Shown: piece after piece, positions 26,177-35,031 of the stretch
Layout of the letters: the number at the start of each line of letters is the position of its first letter
Position numbering within the stretch: the stretch's first letter is position 1
Origin: an uncultured Sphingomonadales bacterium
GTDB taxonomy: Bacteria > Pseudomonadota > Alphaproteobacteria > Sphingomonadales > Sphingomonadaceae
DNA length: 64,000 nt
NCBI GenBank assembly: GCA_903839675.1
Contig: CAIMDB010000022.1
Coordinates: 1 to 64,000, forward strand
Reading direction: 5' to 3'
Notes under the pieces: generated by a model
Database searches by the model: none
Seen by the model: the letters and a program-made list of their open reading frames with translations, nothing else
What the model was told of the DNA's origin: nothing
Position numbers and translations under genes: made by a program

Positions 26177-27427
26177 CTAAGTGTCGAACTTCACCCATAA
26201 ATGCTCCGGGACGCGCAGCAAGTGACCGACAATCGCAGGGGCGGGCTTATCCGGGTCGAGCCGAAGGTTGGGGAGGCGGTCCAAAAGGGCGTTGAGCGCG
26301 CGCGTCATTTCCACGCGCGCAAGATGCTGCCCGATGCAAAGATGCGGGCCACTGGCAAAGGCGAGATGCCGCACGGTGTTCTTCCGGAAAATGTCGAATT
26401 TATCCGGATCGGGGAACTTTGATGGATCGCGGTTCGCCGATCCGATGACGGTGTTGACGAATGTCCCGGCCTTGATCGGCTGGCCATTAATCTCGGTGTC
26501 GACCGCGCAATAACGGAAGGTGGACGCAACTGGCCCCTCCCAGCGAAGGGCCTCGTCAATGGCCTGCGGTATCAGGCTGCGGTCCTCTGTGACCGCCTTG
26601 AGTTGCTCTGGATGCGTAAGCAGACCTGTCAGCAACACGCTGGTGCCGCGGTAGGTGGTGTCGCCGCCTGCGTTCATCAACTGGCGCAGGAAGGAGATGA
26701 GCACATCATCGGGCAGACGCTCGCCATCGGCTTCGACGGTCGCAAGGTGGCTGATCAGATCTCCACCTGGATTGCCGCGCTTCTGGCGAAGCAGCTCCGC
26801 GAAGAAAGTGCCGAGCTTCCCGCTTGCTTCTTGTCCTTGCGGCGCGCCGATCGAGGAGAGGATCTGGGCGATGGCCAGCTTATGGAACACCGGAGCCTGC
26901 GCGGGATCAAGCTCGACCTGCGCATAGATCACCTGAAACGGGTAATGGTGGGTGAACTCCTCAATCAGATCGGCTTCGCCGCGCGCCATGAATGGGTCCA
27001 TCAAGCGGGCCACCACCGGATCGACGATCGTTTCGCCCCATTTGGACACGACCTGCGGTAGGAATGCCTTCTGGAAGATCTTGCGGAACCGCGTGTGCTC
27101 CGGCGCGTCCATCACCGTCACGGTATTGCCGAAGGATCTGCCGAGATTTGGCGCAAAGGCTTCCTTGTTGCGGAAAATCTCAGGGTGGGTCAGCACGTGC
27201 AGCACCGCGTCGTAGCCTAGCACCATGACCTGCGGCAGGTGGCCCATTTGCACGTCAGGTACAGCGGTAAATTCTTTGCGATAGCTGCCTTCGATGACTG
27301 TGCCCTGTGCCATGAGTTCATGCAGGCGCGGATAGGGGTCAGGGCAATCGCCAGTTGAGAGCTTTTCGATCTGGAACGGGTCAAAACTCTGGTCGGTAAG
27401 GTCTTCCAGTTTCGGCAATGCCGTCAT
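26177..27427 (-). CDS. Cytochrome P450 (first of two)
   Basis: 416 residues, soluble bacterial P450. The I-helix oxygen-binding segment is MNAGGDTTYRG near residue 245, the K-helix ExxR is in EALRWEGP, and the haem thiolate Cys lies in FASGPHLCIGQ near residue 360. The ATG at 27427 follows GGAG; a GTG three codons upstream is possible. It overlaps the upstream esterase gene by four bases. Confidence 0.93.
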   Translation of the reverse strand: MTALPKLEDLTDQSFDPFQIEKLSTGDCPDPYPRLHELMAQGTVIEGSYRKEFTAVPDVQMGHLPQVMVLGYDAVLHVLTHPEIFRNKEAFAPNLGRSFGNTVTVMDAPEHTRFRKIFQKAFLPQVVSKWGETIVDPVVARLMDPFMARGEADLIEEFTHHYPFQVIYAQVELDPAQAPVFHKLAIAQILSSIGAPQGQEASGKLGTFFAELLRQKRGNPGGDLISHLATVEADGERLPDDVLISFLRQLMNAGGDTTYRGTSVLLTGLLTHPEQLKAVTEDRSLIPQAIDEALRWEGPVASTFRYCAVDTEINGQPIKAGTFVNTVIGSANRDPSKFPDPDKFDIFRKNTVRHLAFASGPHLCIGQHLARVEMTRALNALLDRLPNLRLDPDKPAPAIVGHLLRVPEHLWVKFDT

Positions 27428-28566
27428 GATTTCCACTCCAGTCCAAGCGATGCAATGATGGCTTTCGATATCGGCAAAATCGGATCGTCCTGCGGGTCAC
27501 GCGCATTGAACATCCGGTTGTGGCAGATAGCGATGGCGAGGTTCTGATCAGGGTCCGCCCAACCAATCGACCCGCCAGCGCCGGGATGCCAAATCGCGCG
27601 CGGATTGCTGACGCGGTGGCCGCCGAGCCAATAGCCGCCGCAACTGATGGGAATAGGCATGCCGAACATCACAGGGTCTGGCTCATCCCCGTTATCGCGA
27701 ATGTTGGAGAAGCTGGCGACGCGGTCTGCGGACAAGAGGCGCACGCCGTCCAGTTCTCCACCGCCTGCCAGCATCGCCCAGAAGCGCGCTTCATCACGGG
27801 CGCTGAAGATGCCGCCAACCCCGGCAATGCAGGCGCGCTGCACGTCTGGTCTGCCGAAGACCCGCGGAACCAGATCAACCGCATGGGGCATCGACCGTGC
27901 GTAGAGTGTCGCCTCTGGCGGGGGCGGGTCATTTTCATTGCGGTTGGACATGACGGCAACCCGGCTGGCAACTGCGTCCGGCAAGCCAATCCAAAGGTCT
28001 TTCAGCCCGAGCGGTTGTGCGATTTCATCTTGCACAAATTGTCCCAGAGGCCTTTTGCGCGGGTCACTGCGCTGGACAATCTCACCAATGATCCAGCCAA
28101 AGGTCATCGACTGATAGAGCGTCTTTTCACCCGGCCGGGCGAGGGGCTCCATCGCTGCGATTTGACTGGCCATCCACTGGCTGTCGCACATCAGTTCCGA
28201 CGTCACGCCCTCTGGCATCAAGGGCACACCAGCGCGGTGCGTCAACGCATGGCGGACGGTCGCCTTGTCCTTGCCGTTCTGCGCAAACTCAGGCCAATAG
28301 TCGGCAATGGGCGCGTCATAATCGACAAGGCCTTTTTCTGCCTGAATGTGCAGCGCTGTCGCCGCAACGGCCTTGGTGACGGAATAGACGTTGTACAGTG
28401 TGTCGGCAGCGGCAGGGATGCCCTTTTCAGGGTCCGCCAGCCCGTCCCAAATGTCGATGCAGAGGTTGCCATTGTGATAGGCGGCAACGTGCACCGCTTC
28501 TTCATGGCCTGCATCAATGGCGGCGCGGATGGCCGCCCGGACGGGGCCGTCGTCGATCATCGTCAT
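27424..28566 (-). CDS. Beta-lactamase-fold serine hydrolase/esterase
   Basis: 380 residues of the class C beta-lactamase/EstB family. The nucleophile is Ser62 with Lys65 in YSVTKAV. No signal peptide is visible, so it is cytoplasmic, pointing to an esterase or lactonase role rather than antibiotic resistance. It lies between two P450 genes (4-base overlap with one, 4-base gap to the other), so it probably hydrolyses an ester or lactone of the same pathway. Confidence 0.85.
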   Translation of the reverse strand: MTMIDDGPVRAAIRAAIDAGHEEAVHVAAYHNGNLCIDIWDGLADPEKGIPAAADTLYNVYSVTKAVAATALHIQAEKGLVDYDAPIADYWPEFAQNGKDKATVRHALTHRAGVPLMPEGVTSELMCDSQWMASQIAAMEPLARPGEKTLYQSMTFGWIIGEIVQRSDPRKRPLGQFVQDEIAQPLGLKDLWIGLPDAVASRVAVMSNRNENDPPPPEATLYARSMPHAVDLVPRVFGRPDVQRACIAGVGGIFSARDEARFWAMLAGGGELDGVRLLSADRVASFSNIRDNGDEPDPVMFGMPIPISCGGYWLGGHRVSNPRAIWHPGAGGSIGWADPDQNLAIAICHNRMFNARDPQDDPILPISKAIIASLGLEWKS

Positions 28567-28570
28567 AGCC

Positions 28571-29794
28571 TTAGACGTCCCACTTCAGGTGCAGTTCCAG
28601 AACGCCGTTCACCGGGCCCGATTTGATGACGAGAGGCTTGGTGGTGTCCACTTCAAAGTCCGGGATGAGTGGCAACCATTCATCCATGAACACCATGATT
28701 TCCCGGCGGGCCAGCACTGCGCCCGGGCAGACATGCGGCCCTGCGCCAAAGGCGGCGTGTTTGACCTGAGAAGGCTTACGGTCAAAATCGACCTTGGTCG
28801 GGTTCTCGTTCTTCCGATCATCAAGGGCGTAAAGGCATTTGGGCAATTGGATGATATCGCCTTTGCGGAACTGGATGTTCTTGTAAGCATAGTCCTGCGT
28901 CAGGACCCGGGCCGTGTTCGGCAGGCTGTACCGGCGCAAAAGCTCTTCGGTTGCCCGCGCGCGCATTTCGGGTTTCTCGATCAAGGCTTGCCGATGCGAT
29001 GGGTTGCGCGCGAGAAAGTAGGCGATGAAGCCCAATTGAGAGGCAACCGTATCAAGCCCGCCGAAAAGAAGCAGCGTCGACATGCCGAACACTTCTTCGC
29101 GGGAAGGCGGACGCCCTCCAATATCGCTTGTGATCACCATACTGAGCACATCTTCACCGGGGTTCTTCATCCGGGCGTCGATATAGGGGGTGAGATAGGC
29201 CTGCATCTTGGCATGGACTTCGAACCGCGCCGCGACATCGGGCGAACGGACGGCCACTTCTGCCCAAGGCAACAGAAACTCCCGGTCTTCCAACGGCAAA
29301 TCAACCATGCCGAGGAAGACGTTGATTGGCAGGACTTTTGCGAAATCTTCGATGAATTCGCAGTGCCCGCGTGGCGCTATCTCCGCGACCAGTTTGCGCG
29401 CTGTCTCCCTTGCGACGCCTTCCAGCAGTTTGATGTTGCGAGGCTGAAAGGCCGGCATGATGGCGCGGCGGAATGGCGTATGGGCGGGAGGATCAAGCCC
29501 GAGCGGGAGCGAATATTGATCCATTTCGTTGCGCGGCAGGCTGAAGTTCTTGTGGCTGAAATGCTCGTAATCGAGCTGCATCACATCGATGTCTTCGCCG
29601 CGTGTCGCGATCCAGTGACCGCCATTGCGCGGCGTCCAGACAATGTCTGGTCCCTTATGCAGCGTGGCCCAAGCCAATTGGACGTCTTCCATGCCCAGCT
29701 GGTCGAGTGCGAAAAAGTCAAAATCGACCACAAGCTCTTGCGGCACGTTCTCGGGCGTGGGTGCCAGCGATGCGGCATGAGGCTGATACATCAT
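28571..29794 (-). CDS. Cytochrome P450 (second)
   Basis: 407 residues. The I-helix segment LLFGGLDTVASQ, the ExxR-containing EELLRRYSLPNTAR, and haem-binding FGAGPHVCPGAVLARREI near residue 360 are visible. It is the first gene of the operon that also carries the esterase, the other P450, rubredoxin, kinase-like and SDR genes. No ferredoxin reductase is encoded nearby. Confidence 0.93.
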   Translation of the reverse strand: MMYQPHAASLAPTPENVPQELVVDFDFFALDQLGMEDVQLAWATLHKGPDIVWTPRNGGHWIATRGEDIDVMQLDYEHFSHKNFSLPRNEMDQYSLPLGLDPPAHTPFRRAIMPAFQPRNIKLLEGVARETARKLVAEIAPRGHCEFIEDFAKVLPINVFLGMVDLPLEDREFLLPWAEVAVRSPDVAARFEVHAKMQAYLTPYIDARMKNPGEDVLSMVITSDIGGRPPSREEVFGMSTLLLFGGLDTVASQLGFIAYFLARNPSHRQALIEKPEMRARATEELLRRYSLPNTARVLTQDYAYKNIQFRKGDIIQLPKCLYALDDRKNENPTKVDFDRKPSQVKHAAFGAGPHVCPGAVLARREIMVFMDEWLPLIPDFEVDTTKPLVIKSGPVNGVLELHLKWDV

Positions 29795-29985
29795 CTTCTC
29801 CTATGATTACGATCAGACTGACAAAATAGCAAAAAATGTCAATATGAAAGTATGCGACCAATTGGGGTCTCACGCTGCCGAGTTCTGCGCCCGGCCATCA
29901 TTCCAAATCCGCTATAGGATTATCTCTTGACTCGGTCGGGCAACCGGTTTTGAGATGAAGTTGGAATAGTGTAGAGGATTAATCA
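29795..29985. promoter_or_regulatory. Divergent promoter region of the P450 and ACAD operons
   Basis: 191 bases between the P450 start (minus) and the acyl-CoA dehydrogenase start (plus). TGACA at 29819 and TGTCA at 29837 form short inverted arms in an AT-rich stretch, a possible regulator site. A GAGGATTA ribosome-binding site precedes the plus-strand gene. Confidence 0.35.
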
Positions 29986-31161
29986 ATGGAATTAGGTTTC
30001 GGCAGTGAGTTTGACGCCTTTCGGACAGAGGTGCGCGAATTCATCAAGGCGCACTGGCCGCCCGCTGACGGCAATCTGAAATCGCACGAAAATGAACGGG
30101 CGTTCGTCGTTGCGGCCATTGACCGGGGCTATATGCACCGCAGCATCCCAAAGGCTTATGGCGGGTCTGAACAGCCGTCAGACATCGTCAAGGCAGAGAT
30201 CATCCGCGAGGAATTGACCAAGGCGCGGGCGCCTTCCGGGCGTATTCCCGGCAATGGCCTTGTCGTGCCGACGCTGCTGGAATGGGGCACGGAAGAGCAG
30301 AAGCAGAAATGGATCGCCCCCACTTTGCGCGGCGACATTGTCTGGGCACAGGGTTTTTCGGAACCCAATGCCGGTTCTGATCTGGCCTCTTTGCGCACCA
30401 AGGCGGAACTGTCGGGCGACGGCTCCAAATGGATTATCAACGGCCAGAAAATCTGGACGAGCCATGCGCATAAAGCGACGCATATGTTCTGCCTCGTCCG
30501 CACTGAGCCGGAGGCTGCCAAGCATGCCGGGATTTCCTATCTTCTTGTCGACATCCGCCAACCGGGCGTGACTGTGCGGCCGCTGGTGCAGATGACCCGC
30601 CAGAAGGAATTTAGCGAAGTCTTCTTCGACAATGTCGAGACGCCGACAGACATGTTGGTTGGAGAGCGTGGAAAAGGGTGGAACGTGACTCGTTCCACCT
30701 TGAAGCATGAACGATCTGGAATTTCGTCAATGACTTGGAGCCTGTCGATGTTCCGGGATCTGGTCAAGCTGGCCAAAGAAGTGGAAGTCGATGGGCAACC
30801 CGCGATCAAACATCCCCGCATCCGCGAAGAGCTGGCCGCGATTGAAGGCCAGTTGATGAGCCTGACCTATTCCACATACCGCGCGACATCTCATGATGTG
30901 CATGACCGCGATATCGGATCGTTCCAGACGATGCCGAAAGTGTACATGACCGATCTGGCTGGCCGCATATCAAAGCTGGCGCGCGACATTGTCGAGAATG
31001 ATTTCATCGACATGGGCGGCGAACGTCTCAAATGGATTGAACGCTTCATGATTTCTCTATCGATGTCGATTGCCGGTGGCACATCGAACATTCAGCGCAA
31101 CATCATTGCGGAGCGCAGCCTTGGCCTGCCGCGTGACAAGAGCCAGGGAGCAACAGCATGA
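29986..31161 (+). CDS. Acyl-CoA dehydrogenase, pair A large subunit
   Basis: 391 residues. QGFSEPNAGSDLASL near residue 124 and WIINGQKIWTSHAHKATH are the flavin and substrate motifs; the C terminus has AGGTSNIQRNIIAERSLGLPR. It overlaps the following, shorter ACAD gene by four bases. Adjacent unequal ACAD genes are typical of heteromeric enzymes such as the ChsE1-ChsE2 or FadE28-FadE29 type used on steroid side chains; assignment to that type is inference. Confidence 0.88.
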   Translation: MELGFGSEFDAFRTEVREFIKAHWPPADGNLKSHENERAFVVAAIDRGYMHRSIPKAYGGSEQPSDIVKAEIIREELTKARAPSGRIPGNGLVVPTLLEWGTEEQKQKWIAPTLRGDIVWAQGFSEPNAGSDLASLRTKAELSGDGSKWIINGQKIWTSHAHKATHMFCLVRTEPEAAKHAGISYLLVDIRQPGVTVRPLVQMTRQKEFSEVFFDNVETPTDMLVGERGKGWNVTRSTLKHERSGISSMTWSLSMFRDLVKLAKEVEVDGQPAIKHPRIREELAAIEGQLMSLTYSTYRATSHDVHDRDIGSFQTMPKVYMTDLAGRISKLARDIVENDFIDMGGERLKWIERFMISLSMSIAGGTSNIQRNIIAERSLGLPRDKSQGATA

Positions 31162-32231
31162 ACTTCCTTTTGTCTGAAGAGCAACTTGCGCTTGTCGACA
31201 GTGTTGCCGGCCTGCTGCGCAACAGTTGTGATCCGCTTCATGTTCACAAAGTCTTCGACACGCCGGGTGAGGCGCAGTTTGATGCAGGGCTTTGGACCGC
31301 CTTGTGTGAGATGGGGCTGCCCGCGATCATCGTGCCGGAAGAGCAGGGCGGCCTCGGCCTTGGCTTGGTCGATCTAGCCATTGTCGCAGAAGCGTTGGGC
31401 AAGGTTGTCGCCCCCGTGCCATTTCTGGGCCACGCGCTTGCGACGCTTGCCATTTCGCTTGGTGGGTCAGAAGCGCAAAAGGCCAAATGGCTGCCCAAAC
31501 TTGCCACCGGCGAAGTGCTTGGCACGGTCGCCTTGTGCGAGGGCAAGTGCGGATGGATGCCAGATCAGTGGACTTTGTCTGGCACCAGCCTGACCGGGAC
31601 CAAAACGCTGGTGCCCAATGCGGCCGAAGCAGACCTCATCATCGTTGGAACCAGCGATGGTCTGGTACTTGTTGAAAAAGGTGCCGGTTACACAACCGCG
31701 CGTCTCGACAGTGCAGACCGGACGCGTCCTGTCGACAATGTCACATTTGAAGGAACGGCAGCAGAAGTGCTGCCGGATGGTCTGGTGGCAATCCCCCAGT
31801 TGATCGACGCCGCCGCCGTGCTGCTGGCCGCGGATAGTTTTGGCGGCGCGGATCACTGCGTTACCATGTCCGTTGAATACGCCAAAATGCGTGAACAATA
31901 TGGCCAGCCAATCGCGGGCTTTCAGGGGCTGCGTTATCAGCTGGTCGCCATGGCTTTGGCAACAGAGCCGTCGCGCGGGCTTTATTGGTATGCGGCCCAT
32001 GCTTGGGACGCCATTCCTGAGAAGTCCTCGCATGCCGCCTCGCAAGCTAAGGCGCATCTCACGGACACCTATTTGCAGGTCACGCGCGACACTGTCGAAG
32101 CGCATGGCGGCATCGGCTTCACCTGGGAACATGATACCCATCTTTATATGAAGCGGGCCATGCAGAACTGGGCTTGGCTCGGATCGCCTTCACGCCACCG
32201 GATGCGGGCGGCGGATATGGCGGGTTGGTGA
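31158..32231 (+). CDS. Acyl-CoA dehydrogenase, pair A partner subunit
   Basis: 357 residues with a weaker ACAD signature: the middle domain is shortened and lacks a clear SEPxAGSD motif, while the C-terminal HGGIGFTWEHDTHLYMKRA block is intact. Such degenerate partners complement the flavin site in heterotetrameric ACADs. The stop overlaps the GTG of the hydratase gene downstream. Confidence 0.85.
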   Translation: MNFLLSEEQLALVDSVAGLLRNSCDPLHVHKVFDTPGEAQFDAGLWTALCEMGLPAIIVPEEQGGLGLGLVDLAIVAEALGKVVAPVPFLGHALATLAISLGGSEAQKAKWLPKLATGEVLGTVALCEGKCGWMPDQWTLSGTSLTGTKTLVPNAAEADLIIVGTSDGLVLVEKGAGYTTARLDSADRTRPVDNVTFEGTAAEVLPDGLVAIPQLIDAAAVLLAADSFGGADHCVTMSVEYAKMREQYGQPIAGFQGLRYQLVAMALATEPSRGLYWYAAHAWDAIPEKSSHAASQAKAHLTDTYLQVTRDTVEAHGGIGFTWEHDTHLYMKRAMQNWAWLGSPSRHRMRAADMAGW

Positions 32232-33049
32232 GCGAGATCGCGGGAGACGTTGTCCTTTATGCCGTATCAGACGGCGTCGCCCGCATTACGCTGAACCGGC
32301 CAGACCGGCTCAATGCTTCAAATGGAGATATGTCGCGCGGGTTGACGACGGCTTTTTCGAAAGCGGCGGCTGATCCAGACGTTCGCGTGATCCTGTTGTC
32401 AGGCGCCGGGCGCGGCTTTTGTGCCGGGGCAGATATGCAGGTGCTGGATGCCTATGCCGCAGACCCGAGCGCCCCCAATGCCGGCTCGGGTGGATTGCGT
32501 TATGATGGGCTGATGTTGCTGCCAAAGCCAGTCATTGCGGCCATACACGGCCCCTGTGCGGGCATCGGCCTTGCGATGGCCTGTGCGGCGGACATCCGGT
32601 TGGCGGCAGAGGATGCGGTGTTCGTGGCACCCTTTGCGGGGTTGGGCCTTTGTGCCGAAGGTGGTCTCGCTTGGTCGCTGTCGCGGATGATGGGGCCGGG
32701 CAATGCGGCAGATATGCTTCTTTCGGCGCGACGCTTTGGCGCGCAGGAGGCCTATGCCAAGGGGCTGGTGTCCCAGCTATTGCCGACCGCCGGATTCATG
32801 GACGCAGCCCTTGATTATGCGCGGGCGATGGCCGCCAATGCCCCGGCCAGTTTTGCGATGATGAAGCAGCAATTGCGGGACGCGGATCTGCAGGATTTTG
32901 AGGCGGCGCGGGCCAAGTCTTTTGCTTTGGTGCGGGACACCCTCGATTCTGCCGACTTCAAAGAGGCTATTGCTGCCAAGCGTGAAAAGCGTGCGCCGCG
33001 TTTTGGGACTGTCACGGCAGAATTCAAACCGCCGGTCAGCAACGGCTAA
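32228..33049 (+). CDS. Enoyl-CoA hydratase/isomerase family protein
   Basis: 273 residues starting at a GTG whose last two bases are shared with the upstream stop (GTGA). Crotonase motifs: LNRPDRLNASN, GAGRGFCAGADMQ near residue 75 and HGPCAGIGLAMA near residue 117. It completes a likely dehydrogenase-hydratase operon with the ACAD pair. It converges on the flavin oxidoreductase at 33067. Confidence 0.85.
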   Translation: MSEIAGDVVLYAVSDGVARITLNRPDRLNASNGDMSRGLTTAFSKAAADPDVRVILLSGAGRGFCAGADMQVLDAYAADPSAPNAGSGGLRYDGLMLLPKPVIAAIHGPCAGIGLAMACAADIRLAAEDAVFVAPFAGLGLCAEGGLAWSLSRMMGPGNAADMLLSARRFGAQEAYAKGLVSQLLPTAGFMDAALDYARAMAANAPASFAMMKQQLRDADLQDFEAARAKSFALVRDTLDSADFKEAIAAKREKRAPRFGTVTAEFKPPVSNG

Positions 33050-33066
33050 GGTTTAAGCGAACCTCC

Positions 33067-35010
33067 TTAATCAAGGGCACGAGCGGCCGCATGCCCTTCC
33101 CAGATCGCGCGCAGCAGATCACGGGGTTGTTTGGCATCCCCGATCATTGCCACGCTGGGATGATGGTCTCGCAGGCCTTCATAAACATCGCGCAAGGGCT
33201 GGTTGGGCGTGATGAGGACAACGGTGTCGGCGGGTATAACGCGCAGTTGCTGTGATGCCCCCAGATAGGGCCGGACACTGGCCTGACCCTCGCCGATATC
33301 GACCAGATGGTGCCATGACAGCACCTCAAATTTGCCCAACTGCAAAAAGCGCTCCCAAGCTGGAAAGCGGCGCTCATTTTTTTCCGCGAGGCCCGAATTC
33401 CCAGTGACATAGGTGACCGATAGCCCGAGCGAGAGCAGATGTTCTGTTGCGGCAAGCCCTTCATAGTCGCCCACGGTATCGAGAACGAGCGCCGTCTGGC
33501 CCAAGTCCCGCTCTGACCGGAACAGATCGGTGGTCGAAAGAACATGAGGTTGCTCTGTTCCGGCGACCTTTTGTGTTGGAAATGTATGTTGCTGGCCATC
33601 CATGCGTGGCTGTGATCCGGTTGCGATGATGACATGATCAGCGCCTTCTGACGCAATTTCGTCTGCATCGACATAGGTGTTCAACCGGACGTCGATGCCC
33701 AGCCGATAGACTTCCTGTTCCAGCCACAGGGCGATATCCCCAAAGCCCGCACTGTGCGGCGCGCGGCGGGCGACATTCAGCATCCCGCCAAGTTCTGGTG
33801 CAGCTTCGCACAGGATGACGCGATGACCCTTGAGCGCTGCAACACGAGCAGCTTCCAGTCCACCGGGCCCACCGCCGACAACCATCACCTTGCGCGGTGA
33901 AGATGCGGCGCTGATCTTGTCCTCATCATAAGTCGATTCAACGCCAGCCGCGGCATTAACGGCGCAACCAAAGCGTCCACCACGACCTTGTTGATTGCAG
34001 CCGATACAGGGGCGGACCTCAAGCGCACGGCCCGCGCGTGTTTTGTTGACGAGATCAGGGTCGGCAATCTGTGCCCGGACCATCGATACCAGGTCGGCAG
34101 TCCCGTCGCGCAAAAGCTGTTCGGCGTCGTCGAGCGTCCGATATCGGCCGGCAAGAAGCCGGGGCACTGTGGCGACAGCAGCGATTTCCCCTGATGAGGG
34201 CACTTCATAGCCGGTGGGGTTCTGCATGGCCCCAACCATCGTATCCATTCGATAGTAATCGCCGCGCGACACGTTGACCATGTCGATCAGTTTCTCCGCC
34301 TGTAGGGCCTGCAGCACGCGCTTATTCTCGTCGATATCGACGCCGCCCGGCATGTCGCTGGCGGCGAGCCGAACGCTGATGGCAAGATCGTTGCCGACGG
34401 CCGCGCGGATCGCCCGAAGAACCTCCATCAAGAACCGGGAACGGTTCCCGAAGGACCCACCCCAATCGTCTGTCCGATCATTATAGGCGCTGGAGAGGAA
34501 TTGTTGCGGCAGATAGCCATGGGCTGCGTGGACCTCCACACCGTGAAGGCCGCCATCGCGGGCATCAACCGCACTTTTGGCATAAGCGGCGATGACCTCG
34601 CGGATCATCCCTTCGGTCATCCGCTGGCCGACCATGCCCATCATGCCGGGAACGTCAGACACAGCCCAGCCGGGGCTGCCATCTGCTGCCGGGTAGAGAT
34701 TTCCGCCATGCCAAAGCTGAGCAAAGACCTTCATCGGCCAAGGCTGGCAGGCCTCCATCAGCTTTGCATAGTCGGCGACGATGTCGGCGTGATGGAGGCT
34801 GAAGGGGAAAAGCTGACTGGACGGATGTACGCTGGCGGCGCCCAATATCGTAAGACCGCAGCCGCCTTTTCCGCGCCGCGCGTGATATGCAATGTAATCA
34901 TCGCTCATCCTTGGCGTCATCTCCAACCCGCCATGCGCCGTTCGCACGACGCGATTGGGGAGTTCGATCGGACCAACGCGAAGTGGTTCAAAGACCTTGG
35001 TCAGCGCCAT
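33067..35010 (-). CDS. 2,4-dienoyl-CoA reductase-like NADH:flavin oxidoreductase
   Basis: 647 residues with an N-terminal OYE-type FMN barrel (to about 340), an Fe-S linker, and a C-terminal FAD/NAD domain starting at KVMVVGGGPGGLEAARVAA near residue 373. The family reduces dienoyl or enone systems (FadH, BaiCD/BaiH, trimethylamine dehydrogenase). The Fe-S linker CIGCNQQGRGGRFGC has three cysteines; the third position of the expected Cx2Cx2Cx11-12C pattern is Gln. The cluster may therefore be altered or lost. Confidence 0.85.
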   Translation of the reverse strand: MALTKVFEPLRVGPIELPNRVVRTAHGGLEMTPRMSDDYIAYHARRGKGGCGLTILGAASVHPSSQLFPFSLHHADIVADYAKLMEACQPWPMKVFAQLWHGGNLYPAADGSPGWAVSDVPGMMGMVGQRMTEGMIREVIAAYAKSAVDARDGGLHGVEVHAAHGYLPQQFLSSAYNDRTDDWGGSFGNRSRFLMEVLRAIRAAVGNDLAISVRLAASDMPGGVDIDENKRVLQALQAEKLIDMVNVSRGDYYRMDTMVGAMQNPTGYEVPSSGEIAAVATVPRLLAGRYRTLDDAEQLLRDGTADLVSMVRAQIADPDLVNKTRAGRALEVRPCIGCNQQGRGGRFGCAVNAAAGVESTYDEDKISAASSPRKVMVVGGGPGGLEAARVAALKGHRVILCEAAPELGGMLNVARRAPHSAGFGDIALWLEQEVYRLGIDVRLNTYVDADEIASEGADHVIIATGSQPRMDGQQHTFPTQKVAGTEQPHVLSTTDLFRSERDLGQTALVLDTVGDYEGLAATEHLLSLGLSVTYVTGNSGLAEKNERRFPAWERFLQLGKFEVLSWHHLVDIGEGQASVRPYLGASQQLRVIPADTVVLITPNQPLRDVYEGLRDHHPSVAMIGDAKQPRDLLRAIWEGHAAARALD

Positions 35011-35031
35011 GTGACGTTCCTTGTGATGGAT

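Noticed and set aside
27424-28566. Antibiotic-resistance beta-lactamase
   Set aside because: There is no signal peptide and the gene is fused by overlaps into a P450 catabolic operon, so an esterase is more likely.
27520-28626. 368-codon plus-strand frame opposite the esterase
   Set aside because: The esterase has a clear SxxK motif and operon overlaps; the plus frame is an antisense shadow.
28517-29806. 429-codon plus-strand frame opposite the second P450
   Set aside because: The minus strand carries a complete P450 with haem and I-helix motifs; the plus frame has His/Arg-rich composition typical of antisense of high-GC genes.
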